From the NCBI GenBank assembly GCA_027886185.1, contig WOAB01000056.1, forward strand, positions 7,812,001 through 7,876,000: a DNA stretch of 64,000 nt. The letters run 5' to 3'. Under the pieces are notes generated by a model. The model was not told where the DNA came from. It worked only from the letters and a program-made list of their open reading frames with translations, and made no database searches. Source of the DNA: Rheum nobile (lineage: Eukaryota; Streptophyta; Magnoliopsida; Caryophyllales; Polygonaceae). Position 1 is the first letter of the stretch, and each line of letters starts with the position of its first letter. The translations under genes were made by a program, and so were the position numbers. This document shows, in pieces, positions 36,101 to 46,666 of this stretch.

Positions 36101-38219
36101 GCAAATTTTCAATATGACAGCACGTGAACAAGGACAGCACACAGCAAATTACAGCTCAATCATCACGGAAAGCAAAAGGTGGATGTAAACCTTCACACAC
36201 GGTAGTATATGCTGAATTGCTAGCTCTGGATTCAATATGCGGCAAAATTTTGTCACTTTTCCAGCAGCTGCTATACGTACTTCAGCCTCATTATCACGAA
36301 GTAGCCGCACGTATGCAGGCACCAAATCAGTCCTACAAGTAAAGACACAAGTCAGAACAGAAAAATCCACATGAAAAAAAAAAAACCATAAAATCTGCTG
36401 AAAGTAGAAGCTTCACAAAATAGTCTAAATCAGAATTGATCCCAGTAAGTATTTGGCACAGAAAAATCTCCACAAAGGCAAAAACTCAGACTAAAATGCA
36501 TTCTCTTACTCTTTCACATATATAAAGGAACCACTGGGCAGGCAATTACCTGGTAGGCTCAGGCCCAACAGCCTCACAAAGCTCATACAACTGATTGGCA
36601 ACCATATAGCGGACACGCCAAGACTTGTCCTGCTCAAATATAGGACAATAAATCAGAGCTGGAGCAGATGGTAAATTAATCTGGAATTACATCGGTAGCC
36701 TGAGTAATCATCATATCACATTCAGGCTCAATTCATCTATCATACATTCACCTCCACAACCACCTTACATCATAACCTGCTATTATGGACTTCTCTGTAG
36801 CTCATGTCATCAGTGTCACCAATTATATTTGAATAGTTCATTAAAGCACTTAATCTGCAGCATAGATCTGTACATCATCATTACCTGAGAGAAATTGACA
36901 ATGACAGGAAGAATATGTGCAACACAGTCCTGGGGCTCCAGTAATTTTCCTAGGGCAGCACAACCCTCGACAGCTAATAAGCGCACAGAATCCTGATCTA
37001 AAATGAAGATGATATGTATACAGTAGACTGGATAAGTTACTAAATGAAAAAATTACAAATCGTGAAAATCTAGCAAAACCAAAAATAAAAATCACATCAA
37101 CAAACTAAAGAGAAGACATTGAGCATTATAAAGATGACAAAGGTAAGTGTGGGATCAGTTACCATCCTGTGTAAGCTCGTCAAACAATGTCATAACATCA
37201 GTCTTCAAATGAGCTGGTTCGACGGTGGCAGCAAACTTTCCAAGATTTGTGGCAGCAGACCTCCTCACCATAGGCATGTCATCTTGGCACAATTGGGAAT
37301 ATATTGACCTCAGCTCTGTCTTCAGTGTCTCTGGGGCACTTGGGTAAGCTATGTGAAACAGGCCACAAGCAGATACTCGAGCAGTAAACCATTCACCAGC
37401 TGCCAGTCTCTAGAGGAGAAAAGTTTAAACAGTATAAGAAGCTGTAGGAGTATCCAGATATTGTCTTACTTATATGACATAGCTTAATAGGCCAACTGTT
37501 CATAGTTAAAAGAAAAAACACCAATCCCCCTGCCTTGTAAATTGTAATCATCATCTTCAGGAGTGAATAAGAGTAACAACTCCAACCCTAGGCATCCATG
37601 AGACCTTAGGACCTTCTCTAGGAAATGGTAAATCCAACTATCACAGCAAACTACAACAATAGCCAGTGACTATGGCTGAACAATAAAGAAACCCCTCCAA
37701 AAATTGCCCACTAACAGCATTGAACTCAAATATTTCCTTGAGCTTTCCACAGAACAGACATCTATATTTTCAAGAGACTAACAACAACATGATATCAACA
37801 TTCAACATGTGGAAAGGCAAGCTGACCTTAACGAGGGGAATAAAGTGGTCAACTAAGTCACTTTCTCTCATCTGAGATCCAATTCTACATAATGATTCGA
37901 CAGCTTTGTCCCTCACACAGGTTTCCTCAACTGCACAAAGGGTTTCCAATGGTGGAAGCAAAACATGAGCATACTCCACCCCTCCCACATATGGTATAAA
38001 AACTCCCAATTCCTCGGCCATCGCGAGGAGAACTTCATCATCATCATCATTATTCTCACACAGAAAAGGGATCAACTCTTTCCTTGTCCGCTCTTCTCCA
38101 AGGGCACGAGCAATAGTGGAAAGCTTACGAATTGAGTTCAAACGTAATTGAATGTCATCATTTTTCAACTCATCTATGAGAACAGCAATTGGATACAGTG
38201 GCTCATCAATCATAGACAT
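33135..38219 (-). CDS. PP2AA: Protein phosphatase 2A 65-kDa scaffolding subunit A, 12 coding exons
   Basis: HEAT-repeat scaffold that joins the catalytic C and regulatory B subunits of PP2A; in plants the RCN1/PP2AA2/PP2AA3 group. Exons in transcription order, all GT-AG: 38219-37827, 37409-37163, 36997-36885, 36629-36550, 36332-36191, 36098-36018, 35453-35349, 34462-34280, 34059-33967, 33658-33519, 33431-33365, 33254-33135. They join without a break to 587 residues, the length I recall for the plant protein. Landmarks are MIDEPLYPIAVLIDELKNDD at the N terminus, RLAAGEWFTARVSACG, DKSWRVRYMVANQLYELCEA, NEAEVRIAAAGKVTKFCRIL, SQHVRSALASVIMGMAPVLG and the MMSS C terminus. The HEAT arrays run along the whole length. 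A 5'-UTR intron precedes the start. The intron after exon 7 contains a decayed copy of that exon's 3' end. No sign of coding decay. Confidence 0.97.
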
Positions 38220-39720
38220 CTTCTCTCAAAGTACAATGACACTGCAAATAAAGATTATACACATAAGTAACTTACATGTCATGAAGTGATAACGATAGAA
38301 GAGAAGTAATTACCAAAGATAGAAGAGAAGTAATTACCAAAGAGAAGACGTAGTTAGCATTTACTAAATGTGAGTGATTGAAGCATCTATCATATGTAAA
38401 GAAGAATGAACTCAAGATTTATTTCCAGAATTAATCATATTAAGTTAAATACAACGGAAAACAAACCGCCGAATTCCAACTCTAGAACCAATCTGGTTTT
38501 CGCACACACAAAAAGGCTGTCTAAATGACAGTTATATGACCTTGCCTCCAACAGAGGAAAGGATGAGCAACCAAAATATTGCATTATGTTATAATTAACA
38601 ATTTACTAGAACTGAGAATAGCGAACTTCATCATATAAGTTCGACACAAGAGTATCATGGTAAATACATTTAATACAACAAGCTTCTCAATATTTATACT
38701 TTATACTAACAGCAGCACTTTATGCATACATTATCTAATAGACTAATCCTGATGCCTTTGAGCAGTAGTAAGTAGCAACAACCATGTTGCCTTTACATGT
38801 CAAGATAACTAAGTGTATGTTAACAACACGAATCTGTCTTCTTACAAGAGAACAAGTCAGTTGAACATGAAACGCTGCAATAGAAGAAATGTATCCATTT
38901 ACGGTTCATGGTGTGAATTCATTGTTTAAATATACAACTCTAACACGCTTTTACACTTATTATGCATAATAAACCCCATCAAGGCCTGAATTCGTCACGT
39001 CATCCTACCATCCATGAGAAACTACATGTCAGTTGCAGACACCCATAGCTTAAATCTACACGATCCCTCCGAAAAAAGGCTATGTATCAAGACATTCTTG
39101 TGGCGTATATAATAAGCATATAGATTGGCAAATGAAGATTTGTTGCAGCCCGCACAAGATTCGAGATAAGCTATCGGACAATCAAACAGCTAAAAAAACA
39201 CCCAAATTCGTCGGCTGCTGCCGAATTGACCCCAATGCCAATACCATACACAAAAAAGGGGCAAAATAATTCAGAAAACACAATCTCACTCAAACCTACA
39301 GCGTTGAATCATGCAAAACTGCCAAATTAAAAAATACATGACAGATCTAACGGTTCGACCCATCAAAAGCAACGGTGTAAGTGAGAGGATCGATTTTCTG
39401 ACGATATGACAAAGCAATTCGCAATGATTGACGAAAATTCTTGCGACTGGTAAACGTAAATGAAATGGCAGTGCATGATTAGAAAGGGGAAATCGTGCAG
39501 AAAATGCAGAGAAAGAGAGAAGAGATGTTCAAACCGGGAAGAAGGCTTTGTCCGCCGGTAGCTAGGTTGCCGGAGATTGGAAGAAGGGACCGTACGTCCG
39601 TTGATTTGTTCCTCGTCTAGTTTGGATCGAAGGAGAGTGACGAATTTAGCAGATTCTTTTTGTACGCGTTGTGTTTGTCTAGAAACAAGGGGTATCTGAA
39701 ATATGAAGCATGGGCTCGTA
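38220..39720 (-). promoter_or_regulatory. PP2AA 5' UTR with a large leader intron, and promoter
   Basis: Just upstream of the ATG is an acceptor (TTTGCAG) at about 38243. The likely first exon ends at 39535, where GTTTGAAC starts an intron of about 1.29 kb. The upstream exon holds the GC-rich stretch GCCGGCGGACAAAGCC. Plants often carry such enhancing leader introns. Exon borders are inferred from splice consensus only, and the transcription start is not identifiable. Confidence 0.6.
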
Positions 39721-40176
39721 TATTTGGGCCCAATGGGCTCGTATTTTTGTACGTGTTGTGTGATTTTTCTATAAATATAATAAATTATCCTAAATTATGG
39801 GAGTTTCAAATTTTCCTTAAAGATGATTAAATCCGTGCTTTACACGAGAAAAAAATATATTATTATTTTATTTTGTTAATATAAATAATAACTTTACATT
39901 AGTTTAGTGCTGTCTTTTTTTTCTAATTTAGAATTTATTTTATTAACGATTTGTGATTAGGCAATATAATATATAATATCAAAGTAGAACCTCATTAACG
40001 CCACATGTCCCGTCCATAATTAGCCACATCATATATGAGTATATGATGTCTTCACCACAAATTTTCACGTTATTTAAGTAGGTTTTATGTTTTAAAGTAT
40101 AATAATTATTTCTTGATCTTTCCTATTTCAGTCACACTCACACCTCCTTCTAAAATAATTTATCCTTCTTATTTAA

Positions 40177-40527
40177 GGCTCTGTTCGATAAATTCAGCTG
40201 AAATGGAAATTTGAGCTGAATAAGTAGCTGAAGCTGAATAAGTAGCTGAAGCTGAATGACTAGCTGGAGCTGGATTTATTAGCTTAATTATTTCAAAATT
40301 ATAGTTGGTGTTCGGTATTACAAGCTGAAATGAGATAAATGTAAAATTCAGTTTGTTAATCTTCAACAATCCAGGGGGGTCACATTAAAAAATGAAAAAA
40401 TTAAGCTACATTAATCTACTATAAGTTTTCTAAGCTAGATTGACATTTTTTTACCGAACACTCATTGACTAGATTAAAAAAAAAATCAAGCTCCGTTAAT
40501 CTAAAAAAAACTTTGCCGAACGGAGCC
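40177..40527. mobile_element. PIF/Harbinger MITE, 351 bp
   Basis: Ends GGCTCTGTTCGATAAA and, read inversely, GGCTCCGTTCGGCAAAG, with TAA duplications at 40174-40176 and 40528-40530. Inner text has repeated AGCTGAA words (TCAGCTGAAAT, TAGCTGAAGCTGAA). Confidence 0.8.
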
Positions 40528-41020
40528 TAAGATTAATATATTTCCTTATTATTGATCCTTCTTACTAGAGATAATGATATCGTAAATGAGGAAGATCTTT
40601 ATATATTGATTTGAGTGAGATATCAATTGTCATGCAAATGTGAATTTCATATCCAAATTACTTTATTTATTAGTATCGTACGGATTTGTTATTTTTTTAC
40701 ATTTACAAAAATAGTATATAAAATTATATATTTAATCAATATAGAAATCTGTAGGTAGTGACTGTTATAGAAGTAGATGAATGCTAATATAAAAAAGGAC
40801 TAATTGGATAAAAAATATTGAAGAGATTAACAAAATACATTATCGATAGAGATGCAGAACTCTCCATAACTTTATTAATAGTAAAAATTGGCTACGTATT
40901 TTTGAAACAGTCACATCCCTAACATCAATACTACTAAAACGATAAAGCAAAATCAAAATGTTCATCTAGTACATGAAAATAAAACCCTAAACATAAAATC
41001 TCGTAAGATGTTCAAAATTA

Positions 41021-41899
41021 CTACAAATTATGAAAAACTTCATTGTATACTACATTAGTTGTAGCATTAGATCTTTTATTGTTTTTATCGCATATCAAAA
41101 TCTTCAAACTTTTCTTGCTAGTAACTCTTGATGATGCAACATAAAACCGATCATGAGTGAAAAAAAGGTGTGGAAGATACAAACCGACATTTGCAAGAGA
41201 TTGGCTCTGGCTCTTGTTTATCGTCATAGCAAAATAGACACTCAAGGAAAATTGTCTTCTTTGAAACTTCAACGGGTATGAAGTATCTGATGGTGACATG
41301 AGCATGCGAGGAATCAAAACTGTGTGTCCAATATTGTTGTCTGAAATAATTCTTCCTTGTATGACATGACTGTCGAGTTGTGTGGTTATCAATCTTGTCC
41401 CATTGCATAAACCTGAAGATTACTCAATATTTCAAAGCAGCATAATAGGGACCCTGACCTTAAGTTTCAGTACATGATTTGGGACACCAAAACATCTAAT
41501 ATTGTTCAAGTAGTCAGACGTATAAACACCAGAACATCAATATTTCGAAGCATCGCTGTCTACAATAAAACTTGTCTTGCAAATGCTATCTGAACTGAGA
41601 TAGACTTTCTCATCACCGGGTAACAAAGACAATATATAATCATTAACTCTATCTACCTCTTCATATGATGGTGCAAGAATTGCTCGTTCTTCAAAGTATT
41701 TCGGAGACAACTGATTGTCCAAAAGAGAGGGATAAACAGACTTAACAGTTGTTGCAATCAGATTTAAGTCATAATCATTCACCAATAGTTCATCAGTAAT
41801 TTGTATTTGTGCTTCTCCATCATTGTCATCACCTATAGTACCATCTCTAATGCTTAAATAATACCCATTCAGGAAAAAAAATTGCTTCTTGGATATCAT
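41021..41899 (-). pseudogene. Helitron PIF1-like helicase, C-terminal part
   Basis: One minus-strand frame from 41899 to the natural stop at 41021 encodes the tail of a Helitron RepHel helicase. It has ERAILAPSYEEVDRVNDYIL and SLLPGDEKVYLSSDSI, then NNIRCFGVPNHVLKLKV, GLCNGTRLI, FQRRQFSLSVYFAMTINKSQ (helicase motif V/VI region), FYVASSRVTSKKSLKIL and the terminal NVVYNEVFHNL. Three in-frame stops break it, at 41537-41539, 41432-41434 and 41420-41422. The last two fall where family members have Arg and Gln (LLRNINQS-like), so CGA to TGA and CAA to TAA changes are likely. The N-terminal helicase motifs and the Rep endonuclease are missing. It identifies the surrounding minus-strand element as Helitron-derived. 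Confidence 0.9.
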
Positions 41900-43399
41900 A
41901 ATCAGATGTACCTTGTTAAATCCTCATGTATCTTGTCAAATTAAGAACTTTGCAATACAAATAAGAGGAATTAATGGTGGCGAAAACAATATCTTCTCTG
42001 CTTCCTTTTGTGATAACGGGTAGGATGGTGTAGTGGATGATAGTTAGATGAGTGATGACACGTAGACAAATTAAACGTGGTGACGCCTCATAGGGTTTTG
42101 GTTTAGTAGATTACACTCCGCACTTTAAACGACTTCAAAAAAAAAAATATGCATACCGATAATATGTTTCATAAAATATTATTGACATGGTCATAAACCA
42201 TTATACTTATAGCGCGTTTTTACCTTTGTTTTGTATAAAGTTTACTTTTATCGAGTGTAACTTTTGAATCCTAATCCAGAATATTAGAATACATTCATAG
42301 AAACATATCTTCATGGTAACTAAATTGAAATATTATCCATTGCATATTTGCAAATGTAGTTGATAATCACTTATTAAATTACTCATTGGTCGTGCTTAGA
42401 ATTTGACTTCTGCATTTATTGTTTAATGTTTTTAATTATGCAAATAGGATAATATATATAGGGAGTTATCATATTTATCATTTATCACACCTTTAAATTT
42501 GTGTATTTACAAAATTGTCCATATTAATAAAATCATTCCTTCTATTTCCAAATAAAATTACCCATTTATGTTATTCATTGAAACCCTAACATCCTTTTGT
42601 ATGTTCACAAGGTCATCGTTCTCTGCAATCTTCCTGTTTTCATCAATATGGGTTCATATGCAAATTCAAGTATTATGCTTCTTGTTTTTAAACAGAAACT
42701 ACGAAAAACATTTATGGTTGAACTATCCACTTACGTCTAACTTCTTTTTCTCAAACTTTTGAAAACTCGATCCTGTTTCCATTGAAACTCAAGATTTATC
42801 GATTGGAACTATCTTGGCAGTCACTATCGGTTTGTTGTTGTTCAATTCCAATGTGTTCTTGTCATTATGATTCTTCTTCGTGGTGCAATTTAAAAGTGAT
42901 GAGTTGGAGAAGAAAACAAAACTGTAGAGAGTATATACATGATATTTATAACGTTAATTAACTTTCAGTATCTTGTAAATTTGATAGATCTCCGACACCA
43001 ACCGCAATATGTATGTGCTAGCTTAGTGCAATTACGAATTGGTCTTGAATGGAGAATGTAAGCGTGACAATATTAGAGAAGTGTGTTGTGAGTTAGAAAA
43101 AGATGTGATAATATGCAATTATGTATATATAAGCTATATCCTTTTTATTGACATGTTCAGTTTTGAAAATCAAAATAATTTTATATATAATTATTATATT
43201 AAATTTTGTAACTTTTTTTTTCAGATCGTTTGATTGACATATTTAGTTTAAAAAATAGGAAAATCTGATATATATTTATTATATTGAATTTAAAAAATGA
43301 AAATTTAAGAAAATGCCATGTTGTAAAAAGATTAGGAGGATGTCATATGACATAAGGAAGGGTGAGCTTAATAGGAGATGTCATGTGACATAGAAGAAT

Positions 43400-44482
43400 T
43401 TTGATTTAGTAGATATATAGTAGATTTTTCTTCTTCGAGACTTCCCTAATCAAGGTACTATATCTAATTCAAATTAGGAATTATGTGATTTATTTCTATC
43501 TTAATTAGAAAATGTATGATTCGTGATTGATTTGTATGGTAGAATAGGAAGGGATCAAATCTTTTGTATATAATTTGAGATTTGAAAAAGGTGAAATTTT
43601 AAGAAAATGACATGTGACCCATTTGTTGTAGGGATGCCAATTATGGGAATGTCATGTAGTAAAAAAAGTTATTGTTTTAGTATATATATAGTAGATTGTA
43701 TATTTCTTAGAGCTTTAGAATATAGACTTTCAAACAACTTTGTTGTGTCCTTCAATGGATGTTTGTAGAAAGACGTACTATAACCCTTATTTTTATTTTT
43801 AAATCTATTTTTTATTAGATTAGTATATTTTAAATATAAAATCCAAAAAATAAATATCATCAATATAAAAAGGAAAATGAGATTATACGTATAAACTAAT
43901 CTCTCCTAATATGCATGATTTTATGTTTTAATTAGATGAGATCAACTCTTACAACTCTAAATTTGGAAATATATATATAAAAATTAAAAGGTGATGCAAT
44001 TATTTTAGAAATAATATAAAATTAAGTAAAAAAAATTAATAATGACATGTGGCATATAATAATGTGTTTAATTGTAGGAAGGACATGTGACATATAATAA
44101 TGTGTTTAATTGTAGAAAGGACATGTGTCTTAATAAGATTCTACTTTAGTAGATATATAGTAGATTCTTTGGTCCATTTTAAAAAGAATTTATGTTAACA
44201 ATATTACAGATTTATTTAAGTGCATACAAAATATATGGCAGAGAATATTTTGTGCTACGTTTCGGAAAGAATGGATTATAAAAATATCCGTATGATATGC
44301 ATAGTATGTTAATTATGGCAGAGATTTGATTTGATTTTCAAAATAAAAATGAAAAAAAATGATAGATTGTCACGTGACAAAATTAATGGCGTGATATCAC
44401 GTGACATTAGAGAGGGTTGATTTATTTTAGGGGTGTCACGTGACGTAATAGAGATTCTACTTTAGTAGATATATAGTAGATT
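43400..44482 (-). repeat. Four repeated Helitron 5'-end motifs in one orientation
   Basis: TTTAGTAGATATATAGTAGATT (in 20-base view TTTAGTAGATATATAGTAGA) occurs at about 43405, 43675 (variant), 44145 and 44461. Reverse-complemented, each reads A/TCTACTATATATCTACTAAA, the same 5' end as the Helitron at 26556. In front of each (plus sense) lies a CATGTGAC or CACGTGAC word and GATTCTAC or similar. A fifth, weaker copy (GTTTAGTAGATTAC) is at 42111. Confidence 0.75.
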
Positions 44483-45390
44483 AGTTGTTTAATGAGTTTG
44501 TTCTTTAGATAGATGAGTTAATGTATGGAATTAGATAGATGAGTTAATGTATGGAAAATCGTTTGTTGATAGATTTTTTTTTTAATGTCAAAAAACATCC
44601 GACCTATCAGAAATAGTCTAAAAATTTTCAAAGTCCTAAAATAAACATTTATAAACCAAACTATTTTGTTAAATCCAAAATTGAATTGTATCCATTTTAT
44701 TATGATTTACAAAACTAAAGTGAATGGGTATGTAAATAAAAATAAAACTTGGGCTTAATCTATTTTTTATAATCTGAAACCTAGGAGGACAAAGAGATTT
44801 TGTAAATTTCCACTGGCTTAAAATTGTGTGTGATTGTGTAAAGCTTGTTCCAATTCTGACCCTTATAGCTCAAACGAATGTGGATGGATGGATTCATAGA
44901 CTTGTCATTCAAATGTTAAGGCCTTTAATCAGGTAAGTGGTGATTGGAGTAAACAAGTAAGGATTTACTAATCAACTCTTTTTGAGCATCTGAAATCTGC
45001 AGACATACTATATATATTCCAACAAAAACTTGAATTTTGTTTCACATGAATAGCCATGGAACTGAGTGTAAGTTTAAGATAAAAGTGTGGTGAGCCAATC
45101 ACCGGATATATCAATATGTGGCACACGCGCATAAAATCCAATGTATAAGTTGTTCCAACACAAAATCAATATATAAGATACAATTTTACATTCAGTAAGA
45201 ATTAAACTCGAGACTTCTGAATACGTTTAAAGAAGTTTAGTGTCAAACCATTAGATCAATAGAATGTTAGTGTGCTAAGACTATATTTAATTATGTGATC
45301 AAGAGTATCATTCCTATTTAAAAAAATAAAAATAAAAGAAAATATCAGATTTTTGTGAAAAACAATGTCAAAAAGTAGAGAAGAGTAGTA
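44483..45390. other. Intergenic AT-rich DNA
   Basis: No gene recognised. A 26-bp direct repeat (TTAGATAGATGAGTTAATGT plus six bases) occurs twice near 44505-44555. Confidence 0.4.
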
Positions 45391-45784
45391 GAATATGTAA
45401 TACCCCTCAATTTCAGTAAGGGTATTTAGGTAATTTTCTCAACCCTCGTTCTGTAAGCAAGACGTGTTTGGCGTATTCGGAATTTCTGTAACTTCTATGA
45501 TCTCTGTAATAATCGTATACATTATTGTATTTTTGGTCTTAAAATATCTTTTTAAGAGTGCAAAAATAATATTAATTTGGCGCGCTTTGGACGAAACCCG
45601 CAATCTGAGGCCAAATGACGCATTCGCGGCATTTCCACGACCGCGAAGGAGTTTCCGCGATCGCGGAAACTGTTCATCGTCGTCTTCATTGCCTTTTGCG
45701 TTTTCGCCGATTTGAATTCCGGCGTTTCGCCGATGGAGGGAGCTTGATCGGTTCGTCTGGCCGGCGTTATACTCCTTCCCACCC

Positions 45785-45791
45785 TATATAA
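45785..45791 (+). promoter_or_regulatory. TATA box of the outer LTR
   Basis: TATATAA in CCACCCTATATAAGGAGGTC; the GC-rich, pyrimidine-rich sequence about 30 bp downstream fits a transcription start. Matched by the inner LTR at the equivalent place on the other strand. Confidence 0.55.
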
Positions 45792-46666
45792 GGAGGTCGA
45801 GGCCTCGAAGATATGCATCCTCGGCCCCGAATCAATCTCTCTTTCTCTCGTTCTTGCCTCGCCGGAGTTCGTGCCTCGTCGGAATTTCGCCGGAGTTCTT
45901 CGTGGTCGTCAGTGGTGCCTTGGAAGCATGGAGTGGTGGTGAGCCTTGTTCGAAGCCGAGGAGTGGTCGCTAGCATCGTCGTCGTCATCATCGGTGAGCC
46001 TCGAACCGATTTAGGGTCGCGACAGGGGGAGATCTGCGACCACGACTATGAACACCGCGACCGCGGCTCTGCCCAGAAATCCGCGACCGCGGAAATCCAA
46101 ACCGCGACAGCGGCTTGCTTTAGCAAGCACGATCGTGGCTTGGAGGAGCCCGGTCACAGCTTTGACCCTCGTTCCCTTTTGATTCTTTCGTTCGTATATT
46201 TTATCCGTTCGTATCGAATCTAACTTAGGGTTCCGTCGTTGTTCGTCGTCGTCGTAGGAATCCGTAACCAGATTCCAGTTCCCAGATACCCGGAATCCGA
46301 CAACTACGTTCGTCTCGATTAAGGCAAGTGGCGGTTCGCTCTTGCTTATCATTCCATATTTCTGTTAGTTATCAATTATTTTTGATTGTTAATTAAATTG
46401 GAATGAAGTATTGTTTTCGTTTGGGAACAAATTTTATAAAATGATGTGAATAAAATGTGACACTTTAATATGCTGTATATATTGCTAGAAACAACGCTAT
46501 TATACTTGTTAATTACCGTGATGGTATTGGTGTGATTGTTGTGTGATTTTAACTGTGTAGTTAGAATGAGTATTCGTAGGAACGCTATGTACCTCGCGAG
46601 GTCTAGTCGTTTCTTTATAACTGGTATTATGAGGATTTTGCCATAGTACTATCTGGTCATGACTGT

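Larger units (their letters stand above)
39829..44480 (-). mobile_element. Old Helitron complex on the minus strand
   Basis: Within this span lie a helicase remnant (41021-41899) and four repeated Helitron-type 5' termini on the minus strand near 43424, 43695, 44164 and 44480. On the low side, AATCCGTGCTTTACACGAG at 39829 looks like the reverse of a decayed Helitron 3' hairpin (CTCGTG...CACGG). No CTAG terminus is left there, so the low boundary is uncertain. A Harbinger MITE is inserted in the distal part. The whole is probably several related insertions rather than one element. Confidence 0.55.

Noticed and set aside
42568..42762. 64-aa ORF with hydrophobic residues
   Set aside because: AT-rich chance ORF within Helitron remains; no recognisable family.
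45813..46223. 136-aa ORF just downstream of an LTR TATA box
   Set aside because: GC-rich LTR leader sequence with overlapping ORFs in other frames; no domain and no codon signal.
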